Positions 27,214-35,747 of a stretch of 64,000 nt of DNA are shown here, in pieces. The DNA is from JBFXAF01 sp050184585 (GTDB lineage: Bacteria > Pseudomonadota > Alphaproteobacteria > Rhizobiales > Rhizobiaceae). The notes beneath the pieces were generated by a model. The model worked only from the letters and a program-made list of their open reading frames with translations, was not told where the DNA came from and did no database searches. Position numbers and translations under genes: made by a program. The first letter of the stretch is position 1, and every line of letters begins with the position of its first letter. Location of the stretch: NCBI GenBank assembly GCA_050184585.1, contig JBFXAF010000010.1, forward strand, positions 62,001 to 126,000. Direction: 5' to 3'.

Positions 27214-28389
27214 ATGGGCTTGAGGACGTTTCTGGCAGCGGCAGGTATTGTCGCGACTGCGTTTCCTGCGCTGGCGCAGGAGTGCGGCGGCGACTTTCCG
27301 CAATGGAAGGCCGGCATCGAGGTCGAGGCCCGCGCCGCGGGAGTCGGCCAGAAGGGCCTCAGCGTCCTTGCTGGCGCTCGCATCGACCAGGACGTGCTCA
27401 AGCGCGATAGGGCGCAGGGTGTCTTCACACAAACCTTCATCGAGTTCTCCGACCGGATGATCTCGTCCTACCGGTTGAAGCAGGGCGCCGCGAACTTGAA
27501 GAAGTATGCGGACGTCTTCGCCCGCGAGGAGGCCGAGTTTGGGGTGCAGCCGGCCGTGATCGCCGCATTCTGGGGTCTCGAGACCGACTTCGGCGCCAAC
27601 CAGGGCGACTTCAATACGGTCAACGCGCTTGTAACCCTCGCGCATGATTGCAGGCGCCCCCAGCTCTTCCGTCCGCAGGTCGTTCCCCTGCTCACCCTCA
27701 TCGATCGCGGCATTCTCCCGCCCGACGTGAAAGGCGCCTGGGCCGGCGAGATCGGCCAGACGCAGATCCTGCCCTCCGACTACCTCTCCAAGGGCATCGA
27801 CGGCGACGGCGACGGGAAGGTCGACCTGAGGAACAGTGAAGAGGACGTCATCCTCACGACCGGCAACAAGATCCGCTCGCGCGGTTGGAAGGCCGGCCAG
27901 CCGTGGATCGAGGAAGTGCGGGTTCCTGCCCAGATGCCCTGGGAGGAAACCGGCCGCTCGAACAAGCTGGCGATCGGTCAATGGTCGGCGTGGGGCGTCA
28001 AGGCGCGTGATGGCGGCGCGCTGGTCGACAGGGGCCTGAAGGCCGGCCTGGTCCTGCCGATGGGGCACAAGGGCCCGGCCTTCCTCGTCTACGACAATTA
28101 CGACGTCTATCTCGAATGGAACCAGTCTTTCATCTACACGCTGACGGCGGCGAACCTCGCCGCACGCCTCGCCGGCGCACCGAAATTCGACCAGCGCAAC
28201 CCGGAGCCAGGCTTGAGCGGCGAGCAGATGAAACGGCTTCAACAGAAGCTGACCGACCTGGGCTACGACGTCGGCGGCATCGACGGCGTGCTCGGCATGA
28301 ACACCCGCGAGGCGGTTCGTCAGGTCCAGATGAAGCACGGCTTCCCGGTTGATGGTTGGCCGACCCCGGCGCTTCTTGCGAAGCTCTGA
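27214..28389 (+). CDS. Lytic murein transglycosylase MltB-like
   Basis: 391 residues. The N-terminal signal peptide is cleaved after about residue 21 (FPALAQ). The MltB-type SLT_2 domain follows, with the catalytic glutamate at about 123 (FWGLETDFG) and the GEIGQTQ and DGDGDGKVDL segments. A C-terminal peptidoglycan-binding domain covers about 330-391. Lacking a lipobox, it should be a soluble periplasmic MltB. It lies 90 nt behind the GH25 gene on the same strand, so the two may share a transcript. Confidence 0.93.
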   Translation: MGLRTFLAAAGIVATAFPALAQECGGDFPQWKAGIEVEARAAGVGQKGLSVLAGARIDQDVLKRDRAQGVFTQTFIEFSDRMISSYRLKQGAANLKKYADVFAREEAEFGVQPAVIAAFWGLETDFGANQGDFNTVNALVTLAHDCRRPQLFRPQVVPLLTLIDRGILPPDVKGAWAGEIGQTQILPSDYLSKGIDGDGDGKVDLRNSEEDVILTTGNKIRSRGWKAGQPWIEEVRVPAQMPWEETGRSNKLAIGQWSAWGVKARDGGALVDRGLKAGLVLPMGHKGPAFLVYDNYDVYLEWNQSFIYTLTAANLAARLAGAPKFDQRNPEPGLSGEQMKRLQQKLTDLGYDVGGIDGVLGMNTREAVRQVQMKHGFPVDGWPTPALLAKL

Positions 28390-28486
28390 GCCCAGAGCAT
28401 GGCCTTCTTGGCGACTGGCCCAAGCGTCCCGGATTGACTGGAAAGCACCACATCGGTGACTTCGGCGGCAACGCCGGAGCCGCGCG

Positions 28487-29113
28487 ATGACCGCTGACAT
28501 GAACCTTCCGCTCATCCTCGCCGCCGCGCTGATCGGCGCAGCGAGCCCGGGACCCACCACATTGACCCTCGCGGGCACGGCAATGGAGCAGGGCCGCGGT
28601 CGGGCGCTCGCCGTCGCGGCGGGCGTGACGACGGGATCGCTGGCCTGGTCGGTTGCCGCCGCCCTCGGCTTGGGCGCGGTGATGCTCGCCAACGCATGGA
28701 TGTTCGAGACCCTTCGCTACGTCGGCGCCGGCTATCTCCTTTTCCTTGCCTGGAAGTCCGCGCGGTCCGCGCTGGCGTCGACGCATGCCAAGCTTCTCGT
28801 CGTCGCCGCGGGATCCGCCCGCCGCGCCTATCTGAAGGGCCTTGCGCTCCACCTGACCAACCCCAAGGCGATCCTGTTCTTCGGTTCGCTTTATGCGATC
28901 GGTGTGCCGGCTGCCGCCCCGGCGCCTGCCGTCGCACTCGTCGTCGCTGCCGTCGGCATCCAGAGCGCGCTGATCTTCCACGGCTACGCCCTGCTCTTTT
29001 CCATGCCGCGTGTTGCTCGCGGCTATGCCCGACTGCGCCGTTGGTTCGAAGGCGCCTTCGCACTCGCCTTCGGCTATGCGGGCTTCAAGATATTGACGGC
29101 CAGGGCAGCCTGA
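28487..29113 (+). CDS. LysE/RhtB family amino-acid exporter
   Basis: 208 residues, five to six transmembrane segments. The opening region GAASPGPTTL is the family signature, and the LHLTNPKAILFFGSL segment is also typical of LysE/RhtB exporters. It would sit in the inner membrane and export amino acids or derivatives by proton antiport. An SD-like GGAG precedes ATG 28487; an alternative ATG lies at 28499. The gene stands alone and the substrate is not assignable. Confidence 0.88.
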   Translation: MTADMNLPLILAAALIGAASPGPTTLTLAGTAMEQGRGRALAVAAGVTTGSLAWSVAAALGLGAVMLANAWMFETLRYVGAGYLLFLAWKSARSALASTHAKLLVVAAGSARRAYLKGLALHLTNPKAILFFGSLYAIGVPAAAPAPAVALVVAAVGIQSALIFHGYALLFSMPRVARGYARLRRWFEGAFALAFGYAGFKILTARAA

Positions 29114-29224
29114 GTCGACGATCGGAGCCTTCCGGCCGCTTCAGACAACATGGCAGACGTGCCCCATTTCACATGCTAATGTGCCCAGCAGCCCCTCTTG
29201 ATGAGGGTCGCAGGGGTTTCGAGC

Positions 29225-31006
29225 ATGTTGCAAGTCGTGAGGAAGGCGGAACGCCGGTTCCAACTGATCCTGATTAAGCCGTCCCACTACGGCGATGACG
29301 GGTACGTCATCCGCTGGTGGAAGGCGATGCTCCCGTCCAACTCTCTGGCAGCGGTCTACGGAATCGCAGCCGACTGCGAGGAGCGCCGGGTCCTCGGACC
29401 GGACGTCAGGATCGACATCCAGGCGATCGACGAGACCAACACCCGCGTAAACGCGAAGGCGATCCTCGCGCGCCTCGCCCGGCACGACAATTTCGGCATG
29501 GTCATGCTGATTGGCGTGCAGACCAACCAGTATCCGCGCGCGCTCGACATCGCCCGTCCATTCCGTGAGGCAGGCATCCCCGTAGCGATGGGCGGCTTCC
29601 ACGTATCGGGTTGCCTTGCGATGCTCGACGGGAAGGCGGTCGACCTGGACGCCTGCCGCCAGCTTGGCGTCTCGATCTTCGCCGGAGAGGCCGAGGGCCG
29701 TCTGGATACGGTGCTCCGCGACGCCATCGCCGGCGAGCTGCAACCGGTGTACAACTACATGAACGATCTGCCCGGGATCCAGGGTACGCCGGTGCCCTTT
29801 CTGCCCAAGGAATCCGTCGTCCGCACACTCGGCCAGAACACCAGCTTCGATGCCGGCCGCGGCTGTCCCTACCAGTGCTCCTTCTGTACGATCATCAACG
29901 TGCAGGGCCGCAAGTCGCGCTTCCGCTCGCCGGACGACGTCGAGGAACTGATCCGCCGCAACTGGGCGCAGGGCATCAGCAAGTTCTTCATCACCGACGA
30001 CAACTTCGCACGCAACCGCGACTGGGAGCCGATCTTCGACCGGCTGATCGAACTGCGCGAGAGGGACAAGATCCCCCTCGGCTTCATGATCCAGGTCGAC
30101 ACGCTGTGCCACAAGATCGAGAACTTCATCGTCAAGGCGAAGCGCGCGGGCGTGACCCGCGTCTTCATCGGCCTCGAGAACATCAATCCCGACAATCTGG
30201 CCGCGGCGAAGAAGCGACAGAACAAGATCACCGAGTATCGAAAGATGCTCCTGGCCTGGAAGGCCGAGGGCATCATGACGCTCGCTGGCTACATCCTGGG
30301 CTTCCCCGCCGATACGCCAGAAACGATCCGCCGCGACATCGCCATCATGCAGGAGGAGCTTCCGCTCGACGTCGTCGAGTTCTTCTGCCTGACGCCGCTG
30401 CCCGGCTCGGAGGACCATCAGAAGCTGTGGCGCGACGGCGTCGCGATGGACCCCGATCTCAACATCTACGACGTCGAGCACGTCTGCACCGCTCACCCGA
30501 AAATGAGCAAGGCCGAGTGGGAGGCGATCTACCAGGAGGCGTGGGCGGTCTATTACTCGCCGGCCCATGTCCGCACCCTGCTGCGGCGGGCCGCCGCCAC
30601 GAACATGCCGCTGGCGCGCATCGTCAAGGTGCTTGTCCAGTTCGCGACGATGGTGCGACTCGAGAACCTGCATCCGCTGCAGGCCGGCATCCTGCGCCTC
30701 CGGCACCCGTCCGAGCGTCGCCCCGGCCTGCCGCGTGAGAACCCGGTGATGTTCTGGCCGCGCTTCGTCTGGGAAACTGTGGCCAAGAACGGCGCGCTGC
30801 TCGGCATGATCGTCAGTATGAGCTGGACCGCCTGGCGCATATCGCGCGACCCTGCCTCGAAGACCTATACGGACCGCGCCCTGACCCCGGTCATCGAGGA
30901 CGAGGAGGAGACGCTCGACCTGTTCACCAAGACGACCGGCGGCACGGCCGCGGTGACACATGTGAGGAAGATCGCCGAACTCACCCACGCCAACCACGCC
31001 GCCTGA
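29225..31006 (+). CDS. B12-binding-domain radical SAM protein
   Basis: 593 residues. A B12-binding-like Rossmann domain covers about 12-170. The radical SAM core begins at about 205 with the CxxxCxxC cluster ligands C214, C218 and C221 (GCPYQCSFC), followed by GLENINPDNL and LGFPADT segments. The canonical DxHxxG cobalamin-ligand motif is not evident; only GGFHVSG appears in that region. The product is unknown; relatives act as methyltransferases, cyclases and tailoring enzymes. ATG 29225 is preferred for the GGGG about 9 nt upstream; ATG 29201 and TTG 29198 are in frame too. Confidence 0.8.
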   Translation: MLQVVRKAERRFQLILIKPSHYGDDGYVIRWWKAMLPSNSLAAVYGIAADCEERRVLGPDVRIDIQAIDETNTRVNAKAILARLARHDNFGMVMLIGVQTNQYPRALDIARPFREAGIPVAMGGFHVSGCLAMLDGKAVDLDACRQLGVSIFAGEAEGRLDTVLRDAIAGELQPVYNYMNDLPGIQGTPVPFLPKESVVRTLGQNTSFDAGRGCPYQCSFCTIINVQGRKSRFRSPDDVEELIRRNWAQGISKFFITDDNFARNRDWEPIFDRLIELRERDKIPLGFMIQVDTLCHKIENFIVKAKRAGVTRVFIGLENINPDNLAAAKKRQNKITEYRKMLLAWKAEGIMTLAGYILGFPADTPETIRRDIAIMQEELPLDVVEFFCLTPLPGSEDHQKLWRDGVAMDPDLNIYDVEHVCTAHPKMSKAEWEAIYQEAWAVYYSPAHVRTLLRRAAATNMPLARIVKVLVQFATMVRLENLHPLQAGILRLRHPSERRPGLPRENPVMFWPRFVWETVAKNGALLGMIVSMSWTAWRISRDPASKTYTDRALTPVIEDEEETLDLFTKTTGGTAAVTHVRKIAELTHANHAA

Positions 31007-31007
31007 G

Positions 31008-32234
31008 TCAACCTGCCTTGGCCATCGTCTCCAGGCTGGCGAAACCCTGCGGCGCGTCGCCCTCATCGAATGGCGTCGCGAGTTCGACGAAGGTGTCGGG
31101 ATAGAAGCCGTTGAAACGGGTTCTCAGCGATAGTGAGTAGGCCCCTATGTGGCCGATCTCGATCCAGTCGCCCGTATCCACTGTCTCCGGAAGCCAGAAT
31201 GGCCGGGAGAGGATGTCCACCGAATCGCAGGTCGCCCCCATGACCTTGAACGGTACGATCGCCTTATCCGAGCCATTGCGCGTCCGGATCGCCGGGTCGG
31301 GAATGAACCGCGCGGGCAGCGTGATCTTGCCGGTCCAGCTGTCCGACAATGACGCCCAGATGCCGTCGTTGATGTAGAGTCGCTTGCCCTTGCGCAGCAG
31401 CACCCGAACGATCAACGAAAACGCCCGCGCCACGATCACCCGGCCAGGCTCGGCCACCAGGGGCATGCGATCGAACTGCCATTCGGTGATGTCGGCCCTG
31501 AGCCTGGACATCAGTTGCCCGAGCGAGGGCATGTCGGGCGCCTTGCGGCGGGGATCGTGGCCATACTCGGCCGGGAAACCGCCGCCGACGTCGAGGCCTG
31601 CTATGTCGAAGGAGAGTCTGTTCCTAACCCAGTCGGCGGATGCGAGCGCCCGGTCATAGGTGTCCGGATCCTCGATCTGGCTGCCGACATGGAAGCAAAG
31701 GCCCACCCTGTAGCCGGTTCGGTTCAGTCGCTCGGCGAGTTCGACTGCGTGCGCCGGCCCGGCGCCGAACTTCTTCGAGAGCTCGTAGGCCGCGAGACCC
31801 TTTGTCTGGATGCGCGCGAAGACCGTCATCGTGCCGGGGTCGATGTCCAGCGCCTTGACGACGCGCGTCAGCTTCGCGACCTCGTCCTCATGGTCGACGG
31901 CGATGGTGCGGATGCCGAATGTCTCCAGCGCGAGCCGGATGTCGGACTGCGACTTGACCGGATGCATGTAGAGCATCTCGGCGTCCTGCGAGACGGCCCG
32001 CACGTCGCGGATCTCCTGCGGCGAGGCGACGTCGAAGGCCTTCACGCCCGCCTCGACCAACGCCTTGAGCACCACTTTCTCGCCGTTGGTCTTCACCGCA
32101 TATGCGGTCTTGCCGGGAAACATGCCCATGAAGGCGCGGGCGTCTTCCTTGAGCACGGACGGTCGAAAGCCGTAGACGGGTTCGTCGGGCCTGAGCGCGA
32201 GCGCTGCCTCGCGGGCATTGGCGAAACGTTGCAT
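31008..32234 (-). CDS. Ornithine/lysine decarboxylase-like PLP enzyme (fold type III)
   Basis: 408 residues. An alanine-racemase-like TIM barrel with the PLP lysine K48 in AYAVKTN, the GGGFPAEY phosphate-binding loop and the active-site cysteine segment GATCDSVD. This combination is typical of eukaryote-type ornithine decarboxylases, which make putrescine. Diaminopimelate or lysine decarboxylase is possible but the CDS motif favours ODC. ATG 32234 is chosen; a longer frame starts at 32273. It converges tail to tail with the radical SAM gene with 1 nt between stops. Confidence 0.84.
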   Translation of the reverse strand: MQRFANAREAALALRPDEPVYGFRPSVLKEDARAFMGMFPGKTAYAVKTNGEKVVLKALVEAGVKAFDVASPQEIRDVRAVSQDAEMLYMHPVKSQSDIRLALETFGIRTIAVDHEDEVAKLTRVVKALDIDPGTMTVFARIQTKGLAAYELSKKFGAGPAHAVELAERLNRTGYRVGLCFHVGSQIEDPDTYDRALASADWVRNRLSFDIAGLDVGGGFPAEYGHDPRRKAPDMPSLGQLMSRLRADITEWQFDRMPLVAEPGRVIVARAFSLIVRVLLRKGKRLYINDGIWASLSDSWTGKITLPARFIPDPAIRTRNGSDKAIVPFKVMGATCDSVDILSRPFWLPETVDTGDWIEIGHIGAYSLSLRTRFNGFYPDTFVELATPFDEGDAPQGFASLETMAKAG

Positions 32235-32399
32235 GGATTTGCTCTCGGTTCCCGGTGTCGCATTGAACACCAAAGCCGGTGATTCTTGGAGGCCGAACGC
32301 GCGGATGGGAAAATCCGTTGCGCCAGTGGCTGGAATCGGGTGGCCCGTACCTCGCCCGCCCGCTACGGCTCCGCCATTGTTCGCTCCAGAGAAGACGTC

Positions 32400-33356
32400 A
32401 TGGCCAGCGTAGCCGAATCACGAATCCAGGCGGTCGCCCGCCCGATGTCGGCACGCGAATGGGCGATGCTCCTCGCGCTGGGCATCGTCTGGGGCGGATC
32501 TTTCTTCTTCGCCAAGGTCGCCGTCGTCGAAATGCATCCGCTGGCGCTGGTCCTCCTGCGCGTGGGGATCGCAGCAGCGGCGCTGCATCTGTGGCTGGTG
32601 GCGCGCGGGCTGTCGTTCCGTCTTGCCTTTCCCTTCTGGGGCTGGCTCCTGGCTCTCGGCCTTCTCAACAACGTGCTGCCTTTCTCGCTGATATTCGCCG
32701 GCCAGGTCCATCTCGGCGCGGGCGTCGCCTCCGTCCTCAACGCCACCACGCCCTTCTGGACGGCGCTCATCGCCAATGCGGCGACGCAGGACGAGAAGCT
32801 TTCGTTGAACAAGGTTGCAGGCATCGGGCTGGGCATCGCGGGAACCGCGGCGATGATCGGCCCGGATCTGGGCGACGCCGCCTCCGGTCCGATCTGGCCG
32901 AAGATTGCCCTCATCGGGGCGTCAGTCTCCTATGCCCTCGCGCTCATGATCGCCAAGCGGCTGTCCGTCTTGCCGCCGCCGGTGGTTGCGACCGCGCAAC
33001 TGACCGTCTCGACCCTTGTCATGACCCCGGTTGTGCTCGTCGTAGGGGCTCACGCAGGGTTGACCGCCGTCGCGACGACGGTATGGGCTGCCGTCCTTGG
33101 CCTGGCTCTGATTTCGACCGCCTTCGCCTACCTGCTCTACTTCTCGATCGTGCGGTCGGCCGGCGCCACCAACGCCTCGCTGGTCACCCTGATTGTCCCG
33201 GCGAGCGCAATCCTGCTCGGCGTCGGATTGCTCGGCGAGCGCATCGAAGCCTACGAAATTGTCGGCATGGCCATCATCGCCGCCGGCCTTGTCATCATCG
33301 ATGGTCGCATCCTGAACAGGATATGCCGCAACAAAAGCAGTCAGAGTGGCCGCTGA
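32400..33356 (+). CDS. EamA/DMT-superfamily transporter
   Basis: 318 residues with ten predicted membrane helices arranged as two EamA repeats (about 17-145 and 170-305). The IVWGGSFFFAKVAV opening and the LNATTPFWTALIA segment at the end of the first repeat are family-typical. ATG 32400 follows an AGAAG ribosome-site-like stretch; the frame extends upstream to 32286 without coding character. Probably exports small metabolites; no substrate can be given. Divergent from the decarboxylase gene. Confidence 0.85.
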   Translation: MASVAESRIQAVARPMSAREWAMLLALGIVWGGSFFFAKVAVVEMHPLALVLLRVGIAAAALHLWLVARGLSFRLAFPFWGWLLALGLLNNVLPFSLIFAGQVHLGAGVASVLNATTPFWTALIANAATQDEKLSLNKVAGIGLGIAGTAAMIGPDLGDAASGPIWPKIALIGASVSYALALMIAKRLSVLPPPVVATAQLTVSTLVMTPVVLVVGAHAGLTAVATTVWAAVLGLALISTAFAYLLYFSIVRSAGATNASLVTLIVPASAILLGVGLLGERIEAYEIVGMAIIAAGLVIIDGRILNRICRNKSSQSGR

Positions 33357-33481
33357 GCATCTGTCAAGGATTTTATTTTCCACATGGTGTGGATTGCGAA
33401 TTGCCGAGAAAAATCAAAACCGAATGGCTGGAAAAGCACAGGATGTTTCAAACAGGCGTCACATTCGTAGAACAAATTCGC

Positions 33482-33509
33482 TTGTCACCTCCCTGAATGC
33501 GCCTAGACT
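33482..33509 (+). promoter_or_regulatory. Promoter of the 28-residue membrane peptide gene
   Basis: TTGTCA (33482-33487) and TAGACT (33504-33509) are spaced 16 nt, a plausible sigma-70 promoter. The predicted start point is near 33516, about 11 nt before the Shine-Dalgarno sequence. The stretch 33357-33480 is AT-richer and holds no gene that I can recognise. Confidence 0.5.
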
Positions 33510-33540
33510 CCTGCCATAGTCTGTACAGGAGGCTATGTTG

Positions 33541-33627
33541 ATGGGACTGACACGACCGATCAATGCGCTGATGGTTTGTGCCGCGTTCGCCTTCATCGGA
33601 GCTCTCATCGTCGGAGTGTTGCCGTAG
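33541..33627 (+). CDS. Tiny single-pass membrane peptide (28 residues)
   Basis: 28 residues beginning MGLTRPINALMV, with a hydrophobic core of about 18 residues (about 9-26) ending LIVGVLP. A perfect AGGAGG Shine-Dalgarno at 33527-33532 is 8 nt before ATG 33541; an in-frame ATG at 33535 is only 2 nt from it and less likely. A promoter lies upstream and a strong hairpin terminator downstream, so this is a complete monocistronic unit. Charge is concentrated at the N-terminus (Arg5), suggesting N-in orientation. No function is recognised. Confidence 0.65.
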   Translation: MGLTRPINALMVCAAFAFIGALIVGVLP

Positions 33628-33666
33628 ACGACGAGAGGGTGGCGTAAGCGCCTTCGAACAGAGAGT

Positions 33667-33702
33667 GGAAAGGCCGGGCCCGACGCCCGGCCTTTCCTTT
33701 TT
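33667..33702 (+). terminator. Rho-independent terminator of the tiny peptide gene
   Basis: A perfect 13-bp stem (33667-33679 with 33685-33697) with the 5-nt loop CCGAC is followed by TTTTT. It is oriented for the plus strand; on the minus strand the stem is not followed by a T run, so it does not obviously serve metF. Confidence 0.88.
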
Positions 33703-33707
33703 GCCGT

Positions 33708-34625
33708 TCAGGCTGCCGCCGGCGTTCGCGTCGCGGCCACATCGGCGCGGATGCCGATCATGTGGCAGATGGCGAAGGCGAGATCGGCGCGGTTCATCGT
33801 ATAGAAATGGAAATCCGACACGCCGCGCTCGACGAGGTCGAGAACCTGCTCGGCGGCCACAGCGGCCGCAACGAGCGCATGCGTCTGGGGATCACGCTCC
33901 AGGCCGTCGAACCGCTCCGCCATCCAGGCGGGAACGTGCGCGCCGCAGCGGGCCGAAAAGTTCGCCACCTGGGCGAAATTGTGGACCGGCAGGACGCCGG
34001 GCACGATCGGAACGTAGATACCGGCCCGGCGTACGCGCTCCACGTACCGCTCGAAAGTGTCGTTGTCGAAGAAGAACTGGGTGATGGCTCGGGTTGCCCC
34101 ATTATCCACCTTGCGCTTCAGCATTTCGATATCGGTCGCAAAATCCGGGCTCTCGGGGTGCTTTTCCGGATAGGCCGAGACGGAAATGTCGAAATCGCCG
34201 GCCCGGGAAAGCGCGCCGACGAGCTCCGCTCCATTGGCATAGCCATCCGAATGCGGCCGGTAGAGGGCCCCCGCGCCCTCCGCGGGGTCGCCGCGCAGCG
34301 CCACGAAACGCTTCACGCCCATGGCCGCGAACTCGCGGATCACCGCGTCGACGGAATCGCGGTCGGCATCGACGCATGTGAGGTGAGCCGCCGGGGTCAG
34401 CGGCGTCTCGTCCAGCATCCGGTGCACCGTGCGCGCCGTGCGTTCGCGCGTCGAGCCTCCCGCACCGTATGTGACCGACACGAAGCGTGGTCCAAGCGGA
34501 GCAAGCCGGGTGACGGTGTCCCACAGCCGCGCCTCCATCTCGTCGGTCTTCGGCGGGAAGAACTCGAAGGAAACGCGGATGCGGTGGCCGATGTCGGGAC
34601 GCCGCGAGAACCGGAACTGATTCAC
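33708..34625 (-). CDS. metF: Methylenetetrahydrofolate reductase MetF
   Basis: 305 residues. This FAD-dependent TIM-barrel enzyme reduces 5,10-methylene-THF to 5-methyl-THF, the methyl donor for methionine synthesis. Signatures are SFEFFPPKTDE at about residues 19-29, YGAGGSTRE, and the ALRGDP loop. The start overlaps the stop of the ArsR-methyltransferase regulator by 4 nt, so the two are co-translated and probably repressed together through the operator at 35656-35675. Confidence 0.95.
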   Translation of the reverse strand: MNQFRFSRRPDIGHRIRVSFEFFPPKTDEMEARLWDTVTRLAPLGPRFVSVTYGAGGSTRERTARTVHRMLDETPLTPAAHLTCVDADRDSVDAVIREFAAMGVKRFVALRGDPAEGAGALYRPHSDGYANGAELVGALSRAGDFDISVSAYPEKHPESPDFATDIEMLKRKVDNGATRAITQFFFDNDTFERYVERVRRAGIYVPIVPGVLPVHNFAQVANFSARCGAHVPAWMAERFDGLERDPQTHALVAAAVAAEQVLDLVERGVSDFHFYTMNRADLAFAICHMIGIRADVAATRTPAAA

Positions 34626-35638
34626 GCCGATTCCCTCCGATTGTCGGCGGGGTTGCCGTTGGCGACCAGGAGCCGCCGGTCAGTCGCCGTCCACAGCTTG
34701 ACGGTCAACCCGGCGCCGTCGGCGACGCCGGGCTCGAAAGCCAGCGTCTCTCCCATTTCCAGGCCTGCTTCCGCAAGCCATTCGCTTATCTGCCGGTCGG
34801 AAAACCCGAGTCGCGCATGGGCATGGGCGTCGCGGAGGAATTCCAGCCCATGCGGGGCGAAATCGACGATGACCACGCGCCCCGACGGCCTCAACAGCTT
34901 TGCCGCCTCGATTACTGCGAGACGCGGGTCGTCGAGATAATGAAGCACCTGATGGATGGTCACCAGATCGAAGCCGTCTCGCTCCACCGGCGGCGCGTAG
35001 ATGTCGCCTTGCCTGACCTGCGCATGATTGACACCGGCCCGGTCGAGATTGGCGCGGGCCACCGACAGCATCTCGCGCGACATGTCGACGCCGACACCGC
35101 GTCGGTAGACGGGAGCGAGAATCTCGAGCAGCCGTCCGGTGCCGGTGCCCAGGTCGAGCATGGATTGGATCGGCCGGTTGCCGACCGCGGCCAGAATCGC
35201 TCCTTCCACGGCGGCTTCGGGAACGTGAAGCGATCGGATCCTGTCCCAGGCATCCGCGTTGCGGGCAAAGTACGCGGCGGCACGTTCCTGCCGCCGCCTC
35301 TTCACCCCGGCAAGCCGCTCGAGGTCGCGCGCGATCTGCGGATCGCCGCGATGCACGCGCGACACGAGCGAGCCGACGAACTCCCGGACCGAATCGCTGT
35401 CTGCCAACCGGAAATAGGCCCACGATCCCTCCTGAGCGCGCGCGATGAGGCCGGCCTCGAGAAGGAGCCTCAGATGCCGCGACACGCGCGGCTGCGATTG
35501 CGCGAGGATTTCGGTGAGGTCCGAGACGGTCAGGTCTCCATGTGCGACCAGTGCGAGGATGCGCAGCCGGCTGGATTCGGCAGCCGCCTTGAGTGTATCC
35601 ACCATCGTGTCGAGGGTGACCTGCAACCCCAGGAGCAT
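34622..35638 (-). CDS. ArsR-family regulator with methyltransferase domain (SahR-like)
   Basis: 338 residues. An N-terminal ArsR winged helix (about 5-90, recognition helix near QPRVSRHLRLLLEAGL) is fused to a class I SAM-methyltransferase fold (about 125-335, motif I LDLGTGTGR). Family knowledge: SahR-like ArsR proteins sense S-adenosylhomocysteine or SAM to control methionine-cycle genes, and coupling to metF by a 4-nt overlap fits this. The ATG at 35638 follows a GGAG site and lies just behind a palindrome, so longer in-frame starts (to 35911) are rejected. Catalytic methyltransferase activity is doubtful and untested. Confidence 0.85.
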   Translation of the reverse strand: MLLGLQVTLDTMVDTLKAAAESSRLRILALVAHGDLTVSDLTEILAQSQPRVSRHLRLLLEAGLIARAQEGSWAYFRLADSDSVREFVGSLVSRVHRGDPQIARDLERLAGVKRRRQERAAAYFARNADAWDRIRSLHVPEAAVEGAILAAVGNRPIQSMLDLGTGTGRLLEILAPVYRRGVGVDMSREMLSVARANLDRAGVNHAQVRQGDIYAPPVERDGFDLVTIHQVLHYLDDPRLAVIEAAKLLRPSGRVVIVDFAPHGLEFLRDAHAHARLGFSDRQISEWLAEAGLEMGETLAFEPGVADGAGLTVKLWTATDRRLLVANGNPADNRRESA

Positions 35639-35655
35639 TGCGTTCTCCGAAAAAG

Positions 35656-35675
35656 ACATAAAGATATGTTTATGT
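35656..35675. promoter_or_regulatory. Palindromic operator upstream of sahR-like/metF
   Basis: ACATAAA-GATATG-TTTATGT: 7-bp perfect arms around a near-palindromic 6-bp centre, 17 nt before the regulator start codon. The position suits autorepression of the regulator-metF operon. It is also 72 nt upstream of the divergent trmO-like gene, so it could influence both. Binding is inferred from position and symmetry. Confidence 0.65.
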
Positions 35676-35747
35676 GCAATCTTCACACGAGGCAAGCATG
35701 AATGTCGCGCTGGGACAACAAAATGGCGCGGGCGGGGGACTTCTGGG

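Noticed and set aside
29141..31066. Antisense 641-residue frame opposite the radical SAM gene
   Set aside because: Covers the true gene with CxxxCxxC on the other strand; shadow.
31008..32399. speF-type riboswitch upstream of the decarboxylase
   Set aside because: The 165-bp upstream region shows no recognisable motif by eye and is too short for the usual leader.
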